Positions 47,201-61,439 of a stretch of DNA of 64,000 bases are shown piece by piece. The position numbers were made by a program, and so were the translations under genes. The number at the start of each line of letters is the position of its first letter. Within the stretch, counting starts at the first letter, position 1. The stretch is taken from assembly GCA_026929865.2 (NCBI GenBank), contig CM049414.1:19453501-19517500 (forward strand), in the 5' to 3' direction. Source of the DNA: Hyperoplus lanceolatus (lineage: Eukaryota > Chordata > Actinopteri > Uranoscopiformes > Ammodytidae). The notes below the pieces were generated by a model. That model was not told the DNA's origin. It worked only from the letters and a program-made list of their open reading frames with translations, and did no database searches.

Positions 47201-48659
47201 CTTGGGGGCACGGTGGTCATAACATTCTACCTATCCTTCAGGGGCGGAAGCAGTTTGGTATGTAAGGCATCCAGAGCATCAATTAACCTGAACAGTCGGG
47301 CGTAGATTATCCTTTCTAAGGAATTATGTTTTGTTATGTGTGTGTGTGTGTTTATGTGGGTGATTCCTTCCCATCGTCCCTTACAAATGGACGGTCACAA
47401 GCCATTCTTACTCCCCAAAGACTCTCCTCTCACTCACCTTATTATTGACCTCTGTCTCTAGAGTCATGTTGAATTTGAATGCACACATGCTATTTAAAAC
47501 ACACGCTGTCTTTTAAAACAGATGGACAACTGAGACACTGGCTCTCGTTGGCATGTATCACAGACTGACAGAAAGCTGAACTATAAATACCAGACTTTAT
47601 GTTCTCCTTTCAAGATTAGTCCAACTGTCTAACTATGGAAATGAAAAGTCTTCCAGTTTCGGAGTTTTTTTTTTAGCTCTGCCTTCTGCATTAGTGGAAA
47701 GCTCAGTCCGGAGGCTCATATAATAAATATAGAGACAGATTATATGGGATCTGTCTGGCTTGTTGGCCAGTTTTTTGCTCCTGGTATTAACATTATATCG
47801 GCTTGTTTTTAAAGCTGTTCTACCCAATGTGTTTAAATAAAGACAGATAATTGTGTATTATTTCTCAATATTCATCTTTACATTTCCAATAAAGCACCTT
47901 GTCATGCTAAAATAGGACAATAGAAAACTTAATTCTACCTTATCTAGATATCAGTAAGCTTCACCTAATTCAGAACAAATGTAAAGCAGATGGTAACTCT
48001 TATTTCCCTTAGTCCTGTCTGTCTATTATCATTTTTGTTTGTTGTTCTTGTCATGTTCTTGTCTGTGAATGATTACAATGATACTCTTTCGAAAGGTTCA
48101 GGCCACAGAACCAGAGTCCCGATTTTGTTATTTTTGTCCGGAACGACAGACAACCACTAGCTGAGCTATTATGACCATTGGCGCAGAGGGGGGTTGCTGA
48201 CATACTTACTGCTTGCTTGTTTCAAACCCCTGTTCACTCAGCTCGCCGTAAATCAGACCTGAGAAACAGGAGTGACAGACAGCAGGGGTGCTGCTCTTTA
48301 CGGGGGAAAGTACCTAAAGTCTACATCTGGACCTCAGTGTCCGTTGCTCCGCCCATGCAGGGCTCATTATTCTGCAGAGGATGTTTCACTACCGTTCTGC
48401 TCTGACCAACGGTTACATGAGCCATTCTGAAAAAAGGGAGCTGGCCTCCACCCTGCAAAACAAAACACCCACTGACCAGTCCAGGTTTCTCAAACAAAGT
48501 CAAGAGGCCAAAATAATAAGACTCACTGCTACTTGTTCCAAATGGAAATTGAATTTAAGTTGTGGCTTTTGGAAGTCTAATATGTCTAGTATGTGCCAAC
48601 AAGCATCAAGTTATTACCTAATCAATACTGTATATTATAGTGCCAATTTTCCCCAAACT

Positions 48660-48950
48660 CCTTAACTATTTAAATCCACTCTGAACTTGCCTGGGGCAGG
48701 TTTAGAATTATTTTGAACGGGAAGCCCAGATCTGGCCACAGATTCAGAGGGCAGGCCCCCCTGGCCAAATACAAGTAAAAGGGCCCCTACCTTTCCTACA
48801 AGACTCCCAGAATAAAAGAGACACAAATGGCAATGCATGGTGTGGCCACATTGTTTGAAATAGTTTTGCATCTCTTTGTTGTTTTGCATGTTTCTGCAGT
48901 GGCTTTGCATTTAATTTGTTTTGCCTCTTGTTATACTCGTCATCCTCCCT
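48660..48950. repeat. Degenerate DNA-element debris
   Basis: GGCAGGCCCCCCTGGCCAAA, then TTGCATCTCTTTGTTGTTTT and GCAGTGGCTTTGCATTTAAT. Repeats of 'TTGCATCTCTTTGT' type are common inside fish hAT elements (recollection). No clear ends or target duplication. Confidence 0.3.
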
Positions 48951-50379
48951 GTGTGACTCTGACTGATGGCGGAAGTTTGAACTGACTGTACTATATACTG
49001 ATATATAATCTATAAGGGTATTTGTGCGCCTCGGGTTATCAGTCAGTCACTGATAAATGTATATCAAAACACATCAGGTCAGTTTTGTACAGGGACTTTT
49101 TGCTCACTGCTACCATCTATCAATTGTGATGCGTTTCCAGCTGAGAAAAAAGCTAGAGATTGGAATCAAGGACATTGTATCCGATGTCACCAAGAGAACA
49201 TTGATAAGGATGACAAACTGACAGGCGCTTCTGTTGAACAAGGATCTGAACTGACTCATGTATTCCATTCCCCTTTCGGACACGTTTCTCATTTTCGTTT
49301 GACATTTTCAAATCATCTGTAGACGGACATTACATCTTCTACTTCATAAAGTATAAGTGCATGTACAATGTGAATCTATCAGAGAGTCAGTTTCATTAAT
49401 ATGTATTATTTTAAGCAGGAAAAACCGCCACAGCTTTGGGTATGAAACAGGTTACAACAGGGTTTTAACTTTTAAGTCCACAGGCCCACAACAATGAGAA
49501 AAGAGGACAGTCAAGCAGCATAAAGACAAGACAGACAGGTTTATTTTTTACAAGACATTTGAAGGTCGGATGCTGGTTGCTGAGAGGATCTGTTCAAGGT
49601 TAAACTTGGAGAGGTACTTGACCAAGATCTAAGATCTATAAAATGATTGCCTGCAGTTAGGGTCTGGTTGGCCAAAAACCTTGAGGTGAGATTTGGACAT
49701 GAGTTTTATAGCACAATTGTAGTCTTAGAGGACAACAGGTTGAATAATCATATGCAAAGTGAACATATGAACTTGAGGAACTTTTTTTATCTGCAATAAA
49801 CTCAGCTTTATATTTTACATTGACACTTTTCAGCAGGTCAATCGATGCATGAGCAGCCGGCACAGTATACTGTAGTTGGTGCATGTTAACTTACCATATT
49901 GTCTTAGCATCGTTGTCATAGTAGCAGCCACCTGTACCAGCAAACTTGCAGCTGAGAAAGGAGGCAGCTAGTGCCAGGGACTTTCCACAACCCAGTCAGT
50001 GTGAGTGGTGTGTGTGTGTGTGTGTGGCGTGTTTGAAGTACGTCTTTGACAGTCATGTGCATGTTTTCTGCATTTGGGCGTGTGCATGTGTGTTTGGGTG
50101 TGTAAAGGGCACTGTGTACAGACAGACAGACTGACTGAGGGAGTGAGTGCTGTGTGAACTGCAACAAGTGTTAGAATTAGAAAATACAGAGGAGGCTTTG
50201 CACTAACTCAACAGAGATAGCAATCGTGCATAGCATGTGATGTTTTCGATGCATGTGTCCCTGTGTGTTTGAGGAAAAATAAAAGGCAAGGCTGGTGAGT
50301 ATTTCAATATGCCGAGATGTCAATATTGCCAGCCTTGCAAGCTCATCAAAGTAATATCATTTTAATGCATGTAATAATG

Positions 50380-50560
50380 ATAATACACTTCATTTGTGTA
50401 GCACATTTCATACAGGAAATGCAGCTCAAGGTTTACAATGATAAAATGACATGCCCACTTAAAAATAATATAAAATAGAGTTGAAATATAAAGTGCTTAG
50501 CGCTGCATAGAAAGCAAAAAAAATAAAAAATAGAAAGACATTCAAAAGGTGCAGTCCATA
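50380..50560. repeat. LINE-like dispersed repeat fragment
   Basis: AATACACTTCATTTGTGTAG, CACATTTCATACAGGAAATG and CAGCTCAAGGTTTACAATGA resemble a widespread fish repeat (recollection), here diverged. An A-rich end follows. Confidence 0.45.
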
Positions 50561-52070
50561 AAATGATGAATCAGTGAATAGATAAGAAAAGTCATTTAAA
50601 AAGAGCATGTTTGACAGCATGTGTTAGGATGTTAATGATAGGGTGTTTAAATGAGCAAATGCATGAGCGTAGTCCGAACTAAAAACTATCATCATTTAGC
50701 AGGCAAACCTACAGAAAAGGAACTTGATGCTCCACAGCAAAGCCACCCGGAAACTACCATCTGAAATATTGTAGGCTACTCCACTTTACCCCCAAAGGCA
50801 TGTGGTAATAAAACAGAGTCTTATCACTAAAATATAGATTCTTGTAATTCCAGTTTGACAGCGTTGACCCTAGAGTCTCCATCTTGGTATAAGCGGGCCC
50901 TCTTGTGTTTTTAAGTCGTAGCCCACGGACAAAGCTAAGACTAAGGGGGTGAGACAGGAGACCAAGGGTGCTGGAAATCCCCTTCCCTCAGCAGGCCTGC
51001 CTCGTCCGAGACACACAAGGCCCCGCTGAGGCCCACATCAAAGGGGCTGCTGCTGTTCTCATCATCCTCCCTCCTTCTGTCTTTTCTATATGTCTCTCTC
51101 TCTGTCTTTACCCCTCTCACCTCGGCCCCTGTTTCTATATATATACATGTCTCTTCTTACCGCCGAGGAGCAGCTGAACTGATGTTTGAAAAGCATCACA
51201 CTGCATGCAAAAAAAAATCAATTTAGAGATTTTTGCCTATTCTGCTTGCATAACATGTGTTCTTTCATACTAGTACAAATAAAAGGTCCAAATTGTACAT
51301 TTTCATTTTACCAAACCTATCTGCTTGTGCCTGTATATCCCATACAACCATATTTAATGGCCATTATTTCAAAATTTGCAATACTCAAAACCAGAGATCA
51401 ACTCAACTTTCCATAATGATTCCAAGCACTATTCTGAAACGTATTACAGAAGGATTTGTTCATAACTCTCTTATTTACATTGATATATTCCTGTCTTAAA
51501 AACCTAAATAGTATTTTTTTATTTCTAAAATGAAAAAGGCTGCATCCAAAATGTGTTTGGTAAAAACTTTGTCAACTAACATGTTGATGCTATCTTATCT
51601 ATACTGTAAATTACAAATGTTACCCTATTCCCCTGCAGGTGTGACATTGCACTAACCTTCCTGGGTATTTTTGGTGTTACAGGCCAGCCGTTCACTAAGT
51701 TGTTTTTGCAGGGTGTGTTGCATCTGCAGCACAAACTGTTCCAGCGTTTAATAGAAACCAATAATTTGCCAGTGACTAAACAGCATGCGCGCCCTGATCA
51801 CTCACACAGTGGCTGTATCAACACATGTGGCATCCAGGTGTGGTGTGAAGCCTTTTTAAAACATGTGGTTGAAATCACCTACCTGACCTACTCCTAGAAT
51901 TGAAAACCCCTTGCTAAACTAGTCCCCCTAGAGTGCTAAACACCTCCTGTCCCCACCCCCATCACTCAAAGCCCTCAAAAATGTCAGGTATGTTTGAAGC
52001 AGCAGGACAGCTTGAGGCCGGCGCGTGGACACACATGAGGGGGGTATTTACACAATGCAACTTGAAGTTT

Positions 52071-52073
<3 letters not shown>

Positions 52074-52114
<41 letters not shown>

Positions 52115-52131
52115 TACACACACACACACAC
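52074..52131. repeat. (CA)n microsatellite
   Basis: CA run with a short TACATA interruption. Confidence 0.9.
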
Positions 52132-54679
52132 TTTGGGCAGGCGACTATTTGTGCACACATTCAAGGCTGCACAAGTAAACACTAAGTTACAAGGAATGGC
52201 ATTGTGAGTCTCCGACTGGATTTTCCCTCCTAATCACTGATTGTCCGATGACTGCTGAGTGTCTCATGTCTCCCACAACAAGGACATACAGTCAGTTTCC
52301 TTTCTGCCACGCAGACTGTTGTTTATACAAACCAATAAAGGACACTCAGTCAAAACTTATTCTCATTATCGCTGGACACATTTAAACAGACAATAAAAGA
52401 GCAACAGTAAGCAAAATGCATTTCATTATACAATGTTTTCCATCTTTTTTATTATGTTATTTTAACATGATGTGCTTCATTTCCACACTCCGAATTAAAG
52501 ATTTTTAAACATCTCCTTAAAGCATGAAAAAAAACTTACTTTTTAATGTTAATTTGGATTTATTGTTTGAACTTGTATGGTGTTGTTGGCCCATGGTAAC
52601 CCCCGCTTCTAGTCTCTTCTGTTAAATCCAGTACTGTCCTCTAGGGGAAGGAGCAGGAACTGCAGAATCCGGACTATTAGAAGTTATTTTAATGACCAAC
52701 CATAAACTTGCTCTAGAAACTTAAAAGAAAAAAACAAAGAAAAGAACAATAATACTAGGTAAGTTGGTAATAAAAAGAAAAGAAAAAAGACGCCAAGACC
52801 AAGACCAGTTGAAAAGTAGTGTATCCGCATTTGGGAGCATAGGCACTTTATGGGCACTTTTGGGGCAAAGCCCACTCACTAGCAATGGCTCCACTTTCCT
52901 ACATACTAATTAGAGTAAATAACGCTTCTAGCCCTTTTCCTCTGCGTAAATTATTAATCCTGCTCATTTTATGGTCCACTGAAAGTAGATGCAGCCAAAT
53001 GTCCTTTTGGGCTGACACAGCTCAAATCAACATAAAACGGCTGCTTAGATTTAGTTCATGATTTAGTTTAGATTGGATTAGTGATACAGGGCCGGCTCCT
53101 GGCAGCCGGCGGTAAAAGCAAACGCCTCGGGGCACGGGAGAGCTTAGATAGAGAGAGGGAGGGAGACTGAGGTAGAAAAAGAAAAACAACGCACAAGTAA
53201 GTGAGTGCTTGCACATTTTAGAACCTAAAGTGTCCTCCTAAATCCTTTATATCGCATTTACAGCTCCCAGACAAATATGAGCACTAGTTGAGACCAGAGA
53301 TACATTTTAGCCTACATTTTCACCTTTATCTAAAATGCAGATGCAGAGATATAATCATGGTTCAGTCTTACAGTGATCACTTTAATATTGGCACTTTTTT
53401 TTTTAACAAACACAAATCTGAAGAAACTCCAGTGACAAAGACGTTATGTCCTCTTTAAAAAAAAAGCTTATACATTTATCACCGAGAAGCCATTAGACTA
53501 GTGAACATCAGAAATAAATGATTACGTGGTGTATTGATGGCAAGCTATGGATTGTCCACTTGTGGGTGTCACTCTTGACCCATGGTGGTAGCTCTGATAC
53601 CTTAGATCCAATTTGTGACCAAACAACTCTTGAAGGATATACGATGCATCAGTCAGAAAGAAAAATCCCACCTGAGGTTGTACTTATGTACATTCTGGAC
53701 TCAAAAGCATACATTAATCATGAAGACAGAAACAGCCAGGGGCTATTTTCATTTATTTTTGTTGATACACTGGAAAAAAATCTATATTTTATATGTACTG
53801 TATGTATTGTTTTCTGGTTGCATTTTTGATCATACACTGTATACCAGCATGACGTGTTATGAGCAGTGTAACATGGCGCTGTCTTTGGCTGTGAGGGCTG
53901 TCTGTGGGTGGTACTGTCTGCCAGTCTGGGCAGTCGTGTGGGCTGGCTGGAACTGACCTCACAAACGTGACCATTAGAAATGAGCTGTCTCATCATGGCA
54001 CCACCATACTGACGTGGTGCAACATACAGTATAAGCAGCCACTTAAGGGAGCGTCATCACCAGCAGGATTTACTATTATTGTTTGGGAGTTTGCAGAGTT
54101 TGAAAGATGTACACAAATATAATTTCCCACATGACAAGTAGTCTTGACATTGGAGGCTTTTCCTAATTACACTAAAACGGAAACCTAGCACTCCAGTCAG
54201 TCACTCCAGTCACAGAGACAAATACTATTTAAAAAACGCATATTCATAATTTCTATAAAAAATCTAGTTTTTTAGTGATTCCCTTTGTGTGTTGTCTAGT
54301 TTTGGTTTGTATGGCAAGTCTGAGTCTTGTGTACGTCAGTAGCGGTGAGGGCGTGACTCTTGTGGAGGTCGTTGTGGACCACAGAAGCCCACTCTGACCC
54401 GAGAATGGACACATTGTGCAGGGTCGCTGACCTCAGATCAGTCTGCGTAAAGAACAACACATGCTCTTTGTTACCACTGACAAAGACAATCCCTCACACC
54501 GCTCTCTCACTGTAGCACCACTATGAGTATTACAACCAGCAGGACTGCCAACATTGACTTATGAAAATAGGCAAAGATTCTCCATTTGGACCTCGGAAAT
54601 GTTGATAAAATTAAACTTTGATCACAATCTTAATGAAGGAACAAAAAGACAAGTTTAAAAGTCAGACAATAACTATGAT

Positions 54680-54685
54680 TTTATT
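54680..54685 (-). terminator. fam177a1: Possible fam177a1 poly(A) signal
   Basis: AATAAA on the minus strand, about 1.15 kb past the stop. Other A/T-rich candidates exist nearby, so the 3' end is uncertain. Confidence 0.3.
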
Positions 54686-55827
54686 AACAGTTCATTATAG
54701 TATTAATAAATGAATCAATAGAAAAAAGGTTTAAATGAAGTGCTTCGTCAGTTCAGTTAAATAAATACAGAAATATCAAAAATCTTACAAAAAAAATTAA
54801 GTTTGCATGTCTTTCAACAGACTTAGTGTAACAACGCTCCCTGCCATTATCAAAGGCTTACGCACCACATCCACTATGCGAATGTCCATAGTAGATAAGG
54901 CGGATAATAAGAGCAACAAAGAACACCTAAACCTGTTTTCATAGGGTTTTTCTTCTTCTTTTTTTCAGGCTTGTGGGACACAGATGATTTGATAACCAGG
55001 GTGACATCTGCTCAGTGCATCCACAGACATTGAGTGTAATACAAGCTTAATACGCATTAATACAAAAAAGCAGAAAGCAAATGAACAGGTGAGGGAGTGT
55101 CAAAACAGCCAGCTCTTTGGTGCAGCCGGCTGGGTGAATCAGGACTGCACCAGTTTGACCAGATCTGGACAAAACAGCTGCTGCAAAAATGCAACAAAAA
55201 TAAATCTATTATTTGAATGGACATTGAACCAAAGCTGAGTGTACTCGTTAAGTCAAAGGCTACTCAAATTTAAACACTTTCAATAATTTTCCAGTATATG
55301 CTTGGTCCAGATCTGTCACTGACTTGGCTGTATTGGTGATCGGCACAGTGTCTGGTCAAGCAGAGGCACAGGGGAGCAACATTTTACGTTCACTCCACAG
55401 CAAACGGTCCAATTCGGGAGGCTGCAGTAGCAACTGATAACGCAATGGCTGCTGGGTAACATACAAACGAACCGTTGTTCTTAACGAGCTCACAATGTGA
55501 ATTAAACGATGCATAGCAGATACATTGGCACATAATGGGACATTCTATGGCTCATATTGCATGGTTTTTCATGACACATACACAGAGACCCGGAGACGTT
55601 GCTCCGTTATCCAACTGTTAAGGTTATCGGTTGCTATGCTGTTGCAAAGGGAGTCATTCCACCACCACTAACTGTCCTCGCCAAACAATCACAATACAGC
55701 AGTACTGCCCCCTCTGAAGCTGTGTTGTACACAAACCAAACGGTGCTCAGTGAAACAAGACAGTGTTCCGTCTTTAACAAACAAAACACACATTTAAAAG
55801 CGCAAACGTCCCTTTTTCTAGGCGTGG

Positions 55828-57189
55828 TTAAGTGGCCGTGACGATGGCGGGGACCGTGATGGTGCTTGAAAGAGGCCGTTTTTTTTCGTCTTGGATCTGA
55901 TAGGTCACCTCGGGGTGGGCGTCGGCCACCTCCGGCTGGTCTGTCATGGTGATCTCTTCGTCCTCGTCTTCCTGAGGCTGTAATTGGTCGAAGGATCTTT
56001 CTGCTTCTTCCGACAGGCGGTTTTCCTCTTTCTCTTCCTCCCTCTGGACACCAGAAAGGAATTAGATCAGCCGGCGTACAAATACAAAATCACCATAACA
56101 TGGATCCACAAGCTTAGTGCAACATACCTCTTTCTTCATCCTGTAGTATTCGTCGATGGCGTACTGATATTTGGCTGATGTTATCCCAAAGAGGGAGGCC
56201 ATCCTCTCCCCCAGGTAGTCGCAGGCTAAGGAAAAGAATAAGGGGGAAATCAATCATTTAATATCCTTAAATAATGATGCAAGCGCCCTGTTTGGACTTA
56301 TCAATGACTACAGTTTTAGTTTATATTATAAAATAGGCAATATTTATGTCATTAACTACAAACTAATCACATGCACAAGTACTTGGTATCATACAGCATG
56401 AAATTTGATCATTGCAATCAGAAAAGTGGTGCAAAATTGATTAGTAATGCATAAAATATAGTGATGGGAATTATATATAAAAAGCACTTGTAGGAGCATA
56501 AGGTATGAAACATGGTTATGGCTATAAAAAAAAAGCTTTGGGGTTCTCTCTTTTTCTTATGGAAATTGAATTTGAGTTTTTCATCCAACCCGGATTTGAA
56601 AAAAACCTTCTTCCTGCAATGGCCTGCTCGCATTGACATGTTATAGTCTGTAAGTACATGAGAACATTTGAAGTACTTAAAAGGAAAGGTAAATGTGTAC
56701 CTCACTGATATTTAGCTTTAATAATATCCTGAGATAAGTAGTGATTGCAACGTGGTGTGTCTATTTAATACACAGCTATAATCAAAATTCAATAGACTGT
56801 AAGTGTGTTTAACAATTGTTTGGTTTGTTAGGGGCCCTGTTTTGAATGCAGTGTGGACACATGGTTGTAAAAATGTTTCTCTTATCTCTGATGTAATTAT
56901 CACGGTTTGATTCTACTGATTTATGAAAAACGCCTCTACAGCTAACTTTGCCTGCGTCTTGACCCTGTATGTGTCAGTATGAATGTATGTTTCTGCAAAC
57001 TTAAGTCAAACATGCATAGAGATCATCTTGCTTCACGATACAGGCGTGAGGTTCCCTCAGTTTGTGACACAAACCTGAGATGGTGGAAGTGGCGGCTCTC
57101 CACATGTGAAACCAGAAGTAAGGACCCCAGGTCAACTTTGACTGCAACACATAAACATAGTCAAGAGGACTTATTCATGTGTAAAGAAA

Positions 57190-57221
<32 letters not shown>

Positions 57222-57817
57222 CACACACAGTCCCCATCCCTCCATGGTTCCTCACCCTCACCGCATCGACCGGGGAGGACAGCAGGTCTTTCCTCTCTGG
57301 CTCTTTGTCCTCGTCCTCCTCGTCAGTGCTATACTCCTCCATCGTCTCCCCGCTGGAGAAATGGATGATCCTGCGCGGAGGTTTCTCCCTTTGCTCCTCT
57401 CTCTTGTCCAGCTCCCCCAGCTCCACACTCTCAAAATCTTTAACCGGGCTGGGGCTCTGAGAGTGGGAAGACAGACAGCACAGGCAAACTCACAGACAGC
57501 GTATGTTATTATGGGACTGGTAAGGGAGTCTGGTAGTCAGAGCATACTCATGGTGGGATTTAAATATTTTTTTTAAAATTAAAAATATTTCCGTTTCATT
57601 TCATGTGTTGTCTGAAACGACCACATAGCTCTGACAAGTGACAACAAGCCAACCGGGCGACATCATCAGCTCAGTATAGCCTTAATAACACGGCAACTCC
57701 GTTTGGAGAAAATGTGGTGGATATAACGAGAGAAAGCTGTTTACTGACCTGCTCTACATCCATGGTCTGTCCTATGGACACGTTGACGTTGGTGAGATAC
57801 AGTGATATATCGGCCAT
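55828..57817 (-). CDS. fam177a1: FAM177A1 family protein
   Basis: Five coding exons on the minus strand: 57749-57817, 57262-57456, 57075-57141, 56128-56225 and 55828-56043. Phases agree and give 214 residues (human about 213). Core blocks match the FAM177 family: PPRRIIHFSSGETMEEYSTD, EEDEDKEPERKD, SKLTWGPYFWFHMWRAATST, CDYLGERMASLFGITSAKYQ and YAIDEYYRMKKE. A Glu/Lys-rich stretch and acidic tail follow, ending TITVPAIVTAT. The molecular role is poorly defined; loss in human is linked to a neurodevelopmental disorder, and the protein has been placed at the Golgi (recollection). An in-frame upstream ATG at 57854-57856 would add 13 residues. I chose the inner ATG because the preceding residues have no family match that I know. 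All introns are GT-AG. Confidence 0.93.
57188..57229. repeat. (GCAC)n(AC)n tract in fam177a1 intron 2
   Basis: GCAC units run into an AC run, ending about 30 bases from the exon 2 donor. Confidence 0.9.
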
Positions 57818-57960
57818 TGTCGCCGTCTTCTTTGTATCTCGGGATGCTGCGCCCACAACGACACCTCTCTCCAGCCTGCGGCGGCCGCACCCGGAAGTGC
57901 CGTCCCGTGCGCGTGCGTCTCTCCCTCCCGTACGTAACGTCCATAGAGATAAACTGGAGC
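57818..57960 (-). promoter_or_regulatory. fam177a1: Presumed fam177a1 promoter and 5' UTR
   Basis: A locally GC- and CpG-rich patch (GGCGGCCGC, GTGCGCGTGCG) with an ETS motif CCGGAAGT at 57891-57898, as in TATA-less housekeeping promoters. In human the promoter is shared head-to-head with PPP2R3C; no such partner gene is visible here. Confidence 0.45.
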
Positions 57961-58319
57961 GAAGTGTAGCTGTAAATCTGATTTTAATCCTTGTGCTTTT
58001 TTTAAAACCATATTATTGTAACGAGAAAAAGAAGTGTTGTTGTTGTACAAGAACGGTGTCTATAGGCTACAATAAAGCCCCTTATGTTATTGCTGAATAA
58101 TCTGAATAATAATGCTAATCTGAATGTTGTTAAGAGAAAAGTAGGGTATAGGCTACAACAGAAGTAATGCCATGTTCAACAGTAAGCTGCTGATAGTTAC
58201 TTCAAAAAAAATTAAAAGTATTTCACTTTTAGGCTATATGATAAATGTTGGAAGTCCCTCTTCATAGCCTAATTCTGTATTGTATTGTGTTTTAATTTGA
58301 CATACAATTGCATTGTTAA

Positions 58320-58430
58320 TTTTCAGCGGCATTTCCAGGACATTTTGACTGGGGTGGCCAAGGTGGGACCTTATATTATACTATCTATGGGTGGGACACA
58401 GTCCTAGAGTGGGGTGGCTATCGGAAACCT
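58320..58430. repeat. Possible DNA-element end
   Basis: ACTGGGGTGGCCAAGGTGGG and GAGTGGGGTGGCTATCGGAA resemble the GGGGTGGCC-rich ends of some fish hAT elements (recollection). No partner end found. Confidence 0.3.
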
Positions 58431-58537
58431 GAATGATTGGCATTTGATATGCTTTACAACCAATGCAAAGATGATTTAGCCTATAATCCCAAATCCCCAA
58501 ACCATGTTAGTATCCATTGTAGCCTAATGTTTGTTTC

Positions 58538-58568
<31 letters not shown>

Positions 58569-61439
58569 GGACAGAAGGTCTTTCCCCTTCAGAAGATTTT
58601 TTTTTGTGTTTTTAACATGTAATCGAAACATTCTGGTGCATTAGAGAATGTAGGAAAAAGTCAACAGTTATTTCAGTTCAGAACAAACAACATAACTTGC
58701 TATCAGCCAGATGCTTAACAACTGGCCTGAGGGACGGATGACAACTAGCTTTTGCTAATGTTATTGGGGCTAGCCAATTATCTTGCTAAAAAAATAAAAC
58801 TTTATTTATGAAATTCTGCCATTACTAAGAACACTAAGTTACAGTTATAAAATAGATACTTGAAATTACATTCTTGCAATAGACCTTTCATACTTTTCCC
58901 CTGTAAACTTTGAGTAGAACAATTCCTTAAACGTTTGGAATAGAAGTCTTCTCACAGAATAAGTGTTATGTCACAGTAGAAGCATGTGTAGCCCATAGGC
59001 CTATTGCTACACACAAAATTATTGAAGACTGAATCTGATTTAGCTGCTTTGGGTCCAGGTGCTGTGCATGCTGCCTCACTGTCACACTTTCATGATTTAC
59101 TAGGAAACTTGAACAGAGCAGAGCCATTGTTAATGTTGTCAGTAGCACCTGAGCTTTTCCTATAAAAGTCAAATTGTCTGCTCTAAAAAAAGGATTATGT
59201 TCCCAATGTGGGCGCTTTGTACAATTTCTACTTAATGTGTAAGAATAAGAAAGAATACAATAGTGTTGTTCATCTTAAATTACGCTCACTGAAGATGAAA
59301 AGCTTATATTTATTAAAGGATTAAATAAATGAAGGCCTACATCTAGCCTACTATTTTAGCTGCACAGGCGTACCAGATGTCTGGTTCTAGTCAATGTGAC
59401 AAAGTGAGAGTGATTTAAATATCTTAATCCTCAAATATTAGTGTTTGTTTGCCTATGGTGAGTCTGATCTTATTGTTATTAAAAGTATCTCTAGTAGAGA
59501 AGTGGGCATCTTTTACATGTCTGTCGACCATGGTGTCAATAATGTCATCCGACTAGTTTCAGTGTTATAGTGAGGGCCCAAAACTATATGTACTTAAGTC
59601 CTTAAGTTGTCTACTTTAACTCCAATCTAGCTATTACTAATGTTATTTTGCAGAGTTTTTATATTTAAAAAACAAACATATGGAGAGAAAACACCCTCCC
59701 ACTTATTTTAAACAGAAAGACGTTTTAGAATTTTTCATCCTGTTGTAATGTGACAATAATATTATATACATACTACGGTTGAAAGGGCCACTTGGAATAA
59801 CAAGTCCTTTAATTGTTATTACTCTCAGTGCATTTAGCTGATTATAATTCTGCACCTTTACTTTAGTTAGATTTTGTCTGTAGGGCTTTTATTTAAGGGA
59901 GTACCTTCACCCTGAGGTATTACTACCTCATGGTAGTAAAGTACCTCAATCATTCCTGCACCCCTGCAGCAGAATCTTTGAGTGGAAGCAGAAAGTGTGG
60001 GAATCTTTTCAGATCTATTTTTACTCAGAATCACCACTAGATGTCAGTAGAGCGCCATCAAACGCAAAAAAAAAAACTCCTCTGAGGCAGCTCCGAGTGG
60101 GCAGTGAATTATTTCAGTCTGGAGGTTTACAAATTACAATGAGAAACTGTTAAATCTGCCCATTCTATAATCAATTACTACTTTTCAGTTACCTGCCCTC
60201 ACCCTGGACAGCTGCTGAGTTACTTCAACTTGAATACATTTGCTGGAGGTCAAAAACCGCAGAACTCCCTCTCAGCCCTTTAATGCCGTCAGATGTTGAA
60301 GCTGGGACTTCCCATAAAAAATGCATGTAAGCCTCATTTCGTGACTTCACACAAATGTTTGCCTTGTGGCACATGAGGAAACGTGGGTCTTTTTAAAGCA
60401 GTTTGGTTAGTCAAGAGCCCCAAACATCCTCATCCTCAAAATACCCCTATAGTTCTCTGAACACTTAGCTTCTCTGAACATCACTCTCCATTTCTGTGGA
60501 TATTCAATTTGCTCCCCTCCCAGGATTTAAACAGCTTCGCCTGCTTCTTTGCACCGATTGGTCCAAAGAAAGAAATTGAGTTGCTGTTTTTCATTGGCTC
60601 AGTCTTTTTTCCCCATTAGCGAGTGACAGTGGCATTTAAGCAGGCTATTTGTAATCAGTCACAGGATTGCTCAGGTCAGCTGTTTATTGGACAAAACAAT
60701 ATTAATCTTGAGCTGTCAGGAGTTATGGATTTCCCAAAAGGGTAAAATCACGACCACCGGGATGCATCTGTTGTGTCTTAGGAAAAGGTTACAGTGCTAT
60801 CATGTGATGTTGCACAAGTGACTGAACTTTGAGTGGCTGCAGGTCCAGAGATATGTTATCGTTTGAATAGATGGACCTTTGTATTATTACCCTGCACACA
60901 GCATTGTGTAGCCACTACGAAAATGTCTGCCTCCCACAATGTACTCTAAATAAAGGCAAGGACAAACACATATTTATTCATGTTATTTCTATTTTCACTA
61001 TGACATCAGAGCTACAAAGTCATGGGTCTGGGAGGCATTTGGACAGGTGTAGGAAAATACCAACAGCCACAAAGAATCAGTGAACCATGTCTATCATTGG
61101 GTTTATAAGAGACAGTACATTTATTTTGATTGAATTCACACCCTAAATGACCCTCTTTACGATTCACTTGTAAGTAGGGTGGAATCATCTGTGTCTGGCT
61201 GGCTGGCTGCAGAGCTGTTGTTTCATGCGGATTGGATTTGATTGGAGCGTTCTCAGCTCCTGCCAGGAGCCAAAACCAAGAGGGTAAACAGTCCAGGATT
61301 TGATTCGACTGCACCCAAATAAGGTGTAAAAAGCAGCCTAAGCGCTAACAGGTTTGTGGATGTGTTCACCTTCTCTGGCTTTGGGAGAAAGCCGTTCGAA
61401 TTTCAATAAAAGCCTTATTTGACTGCCCAGACTGGATAA

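Larger units (their letters stand above)
47201..54670. other. Intergenic, no gene seen
   Basis: Contains a degenerate repeat at about 48660-48950, a LINE-like block at 50380-50560 and a CA tract at 52074-52131. No exon was recognised with confidence. The 103- and 113-codon frames at 53.5-54.0 kb resemble nothing known. Confidence 0.5.

Noticed and set aside
53518-53956. Overlapping frames of 103 and 113 codons
   Set aside because: Different frames over the same DNA, neither resembling a known protein.
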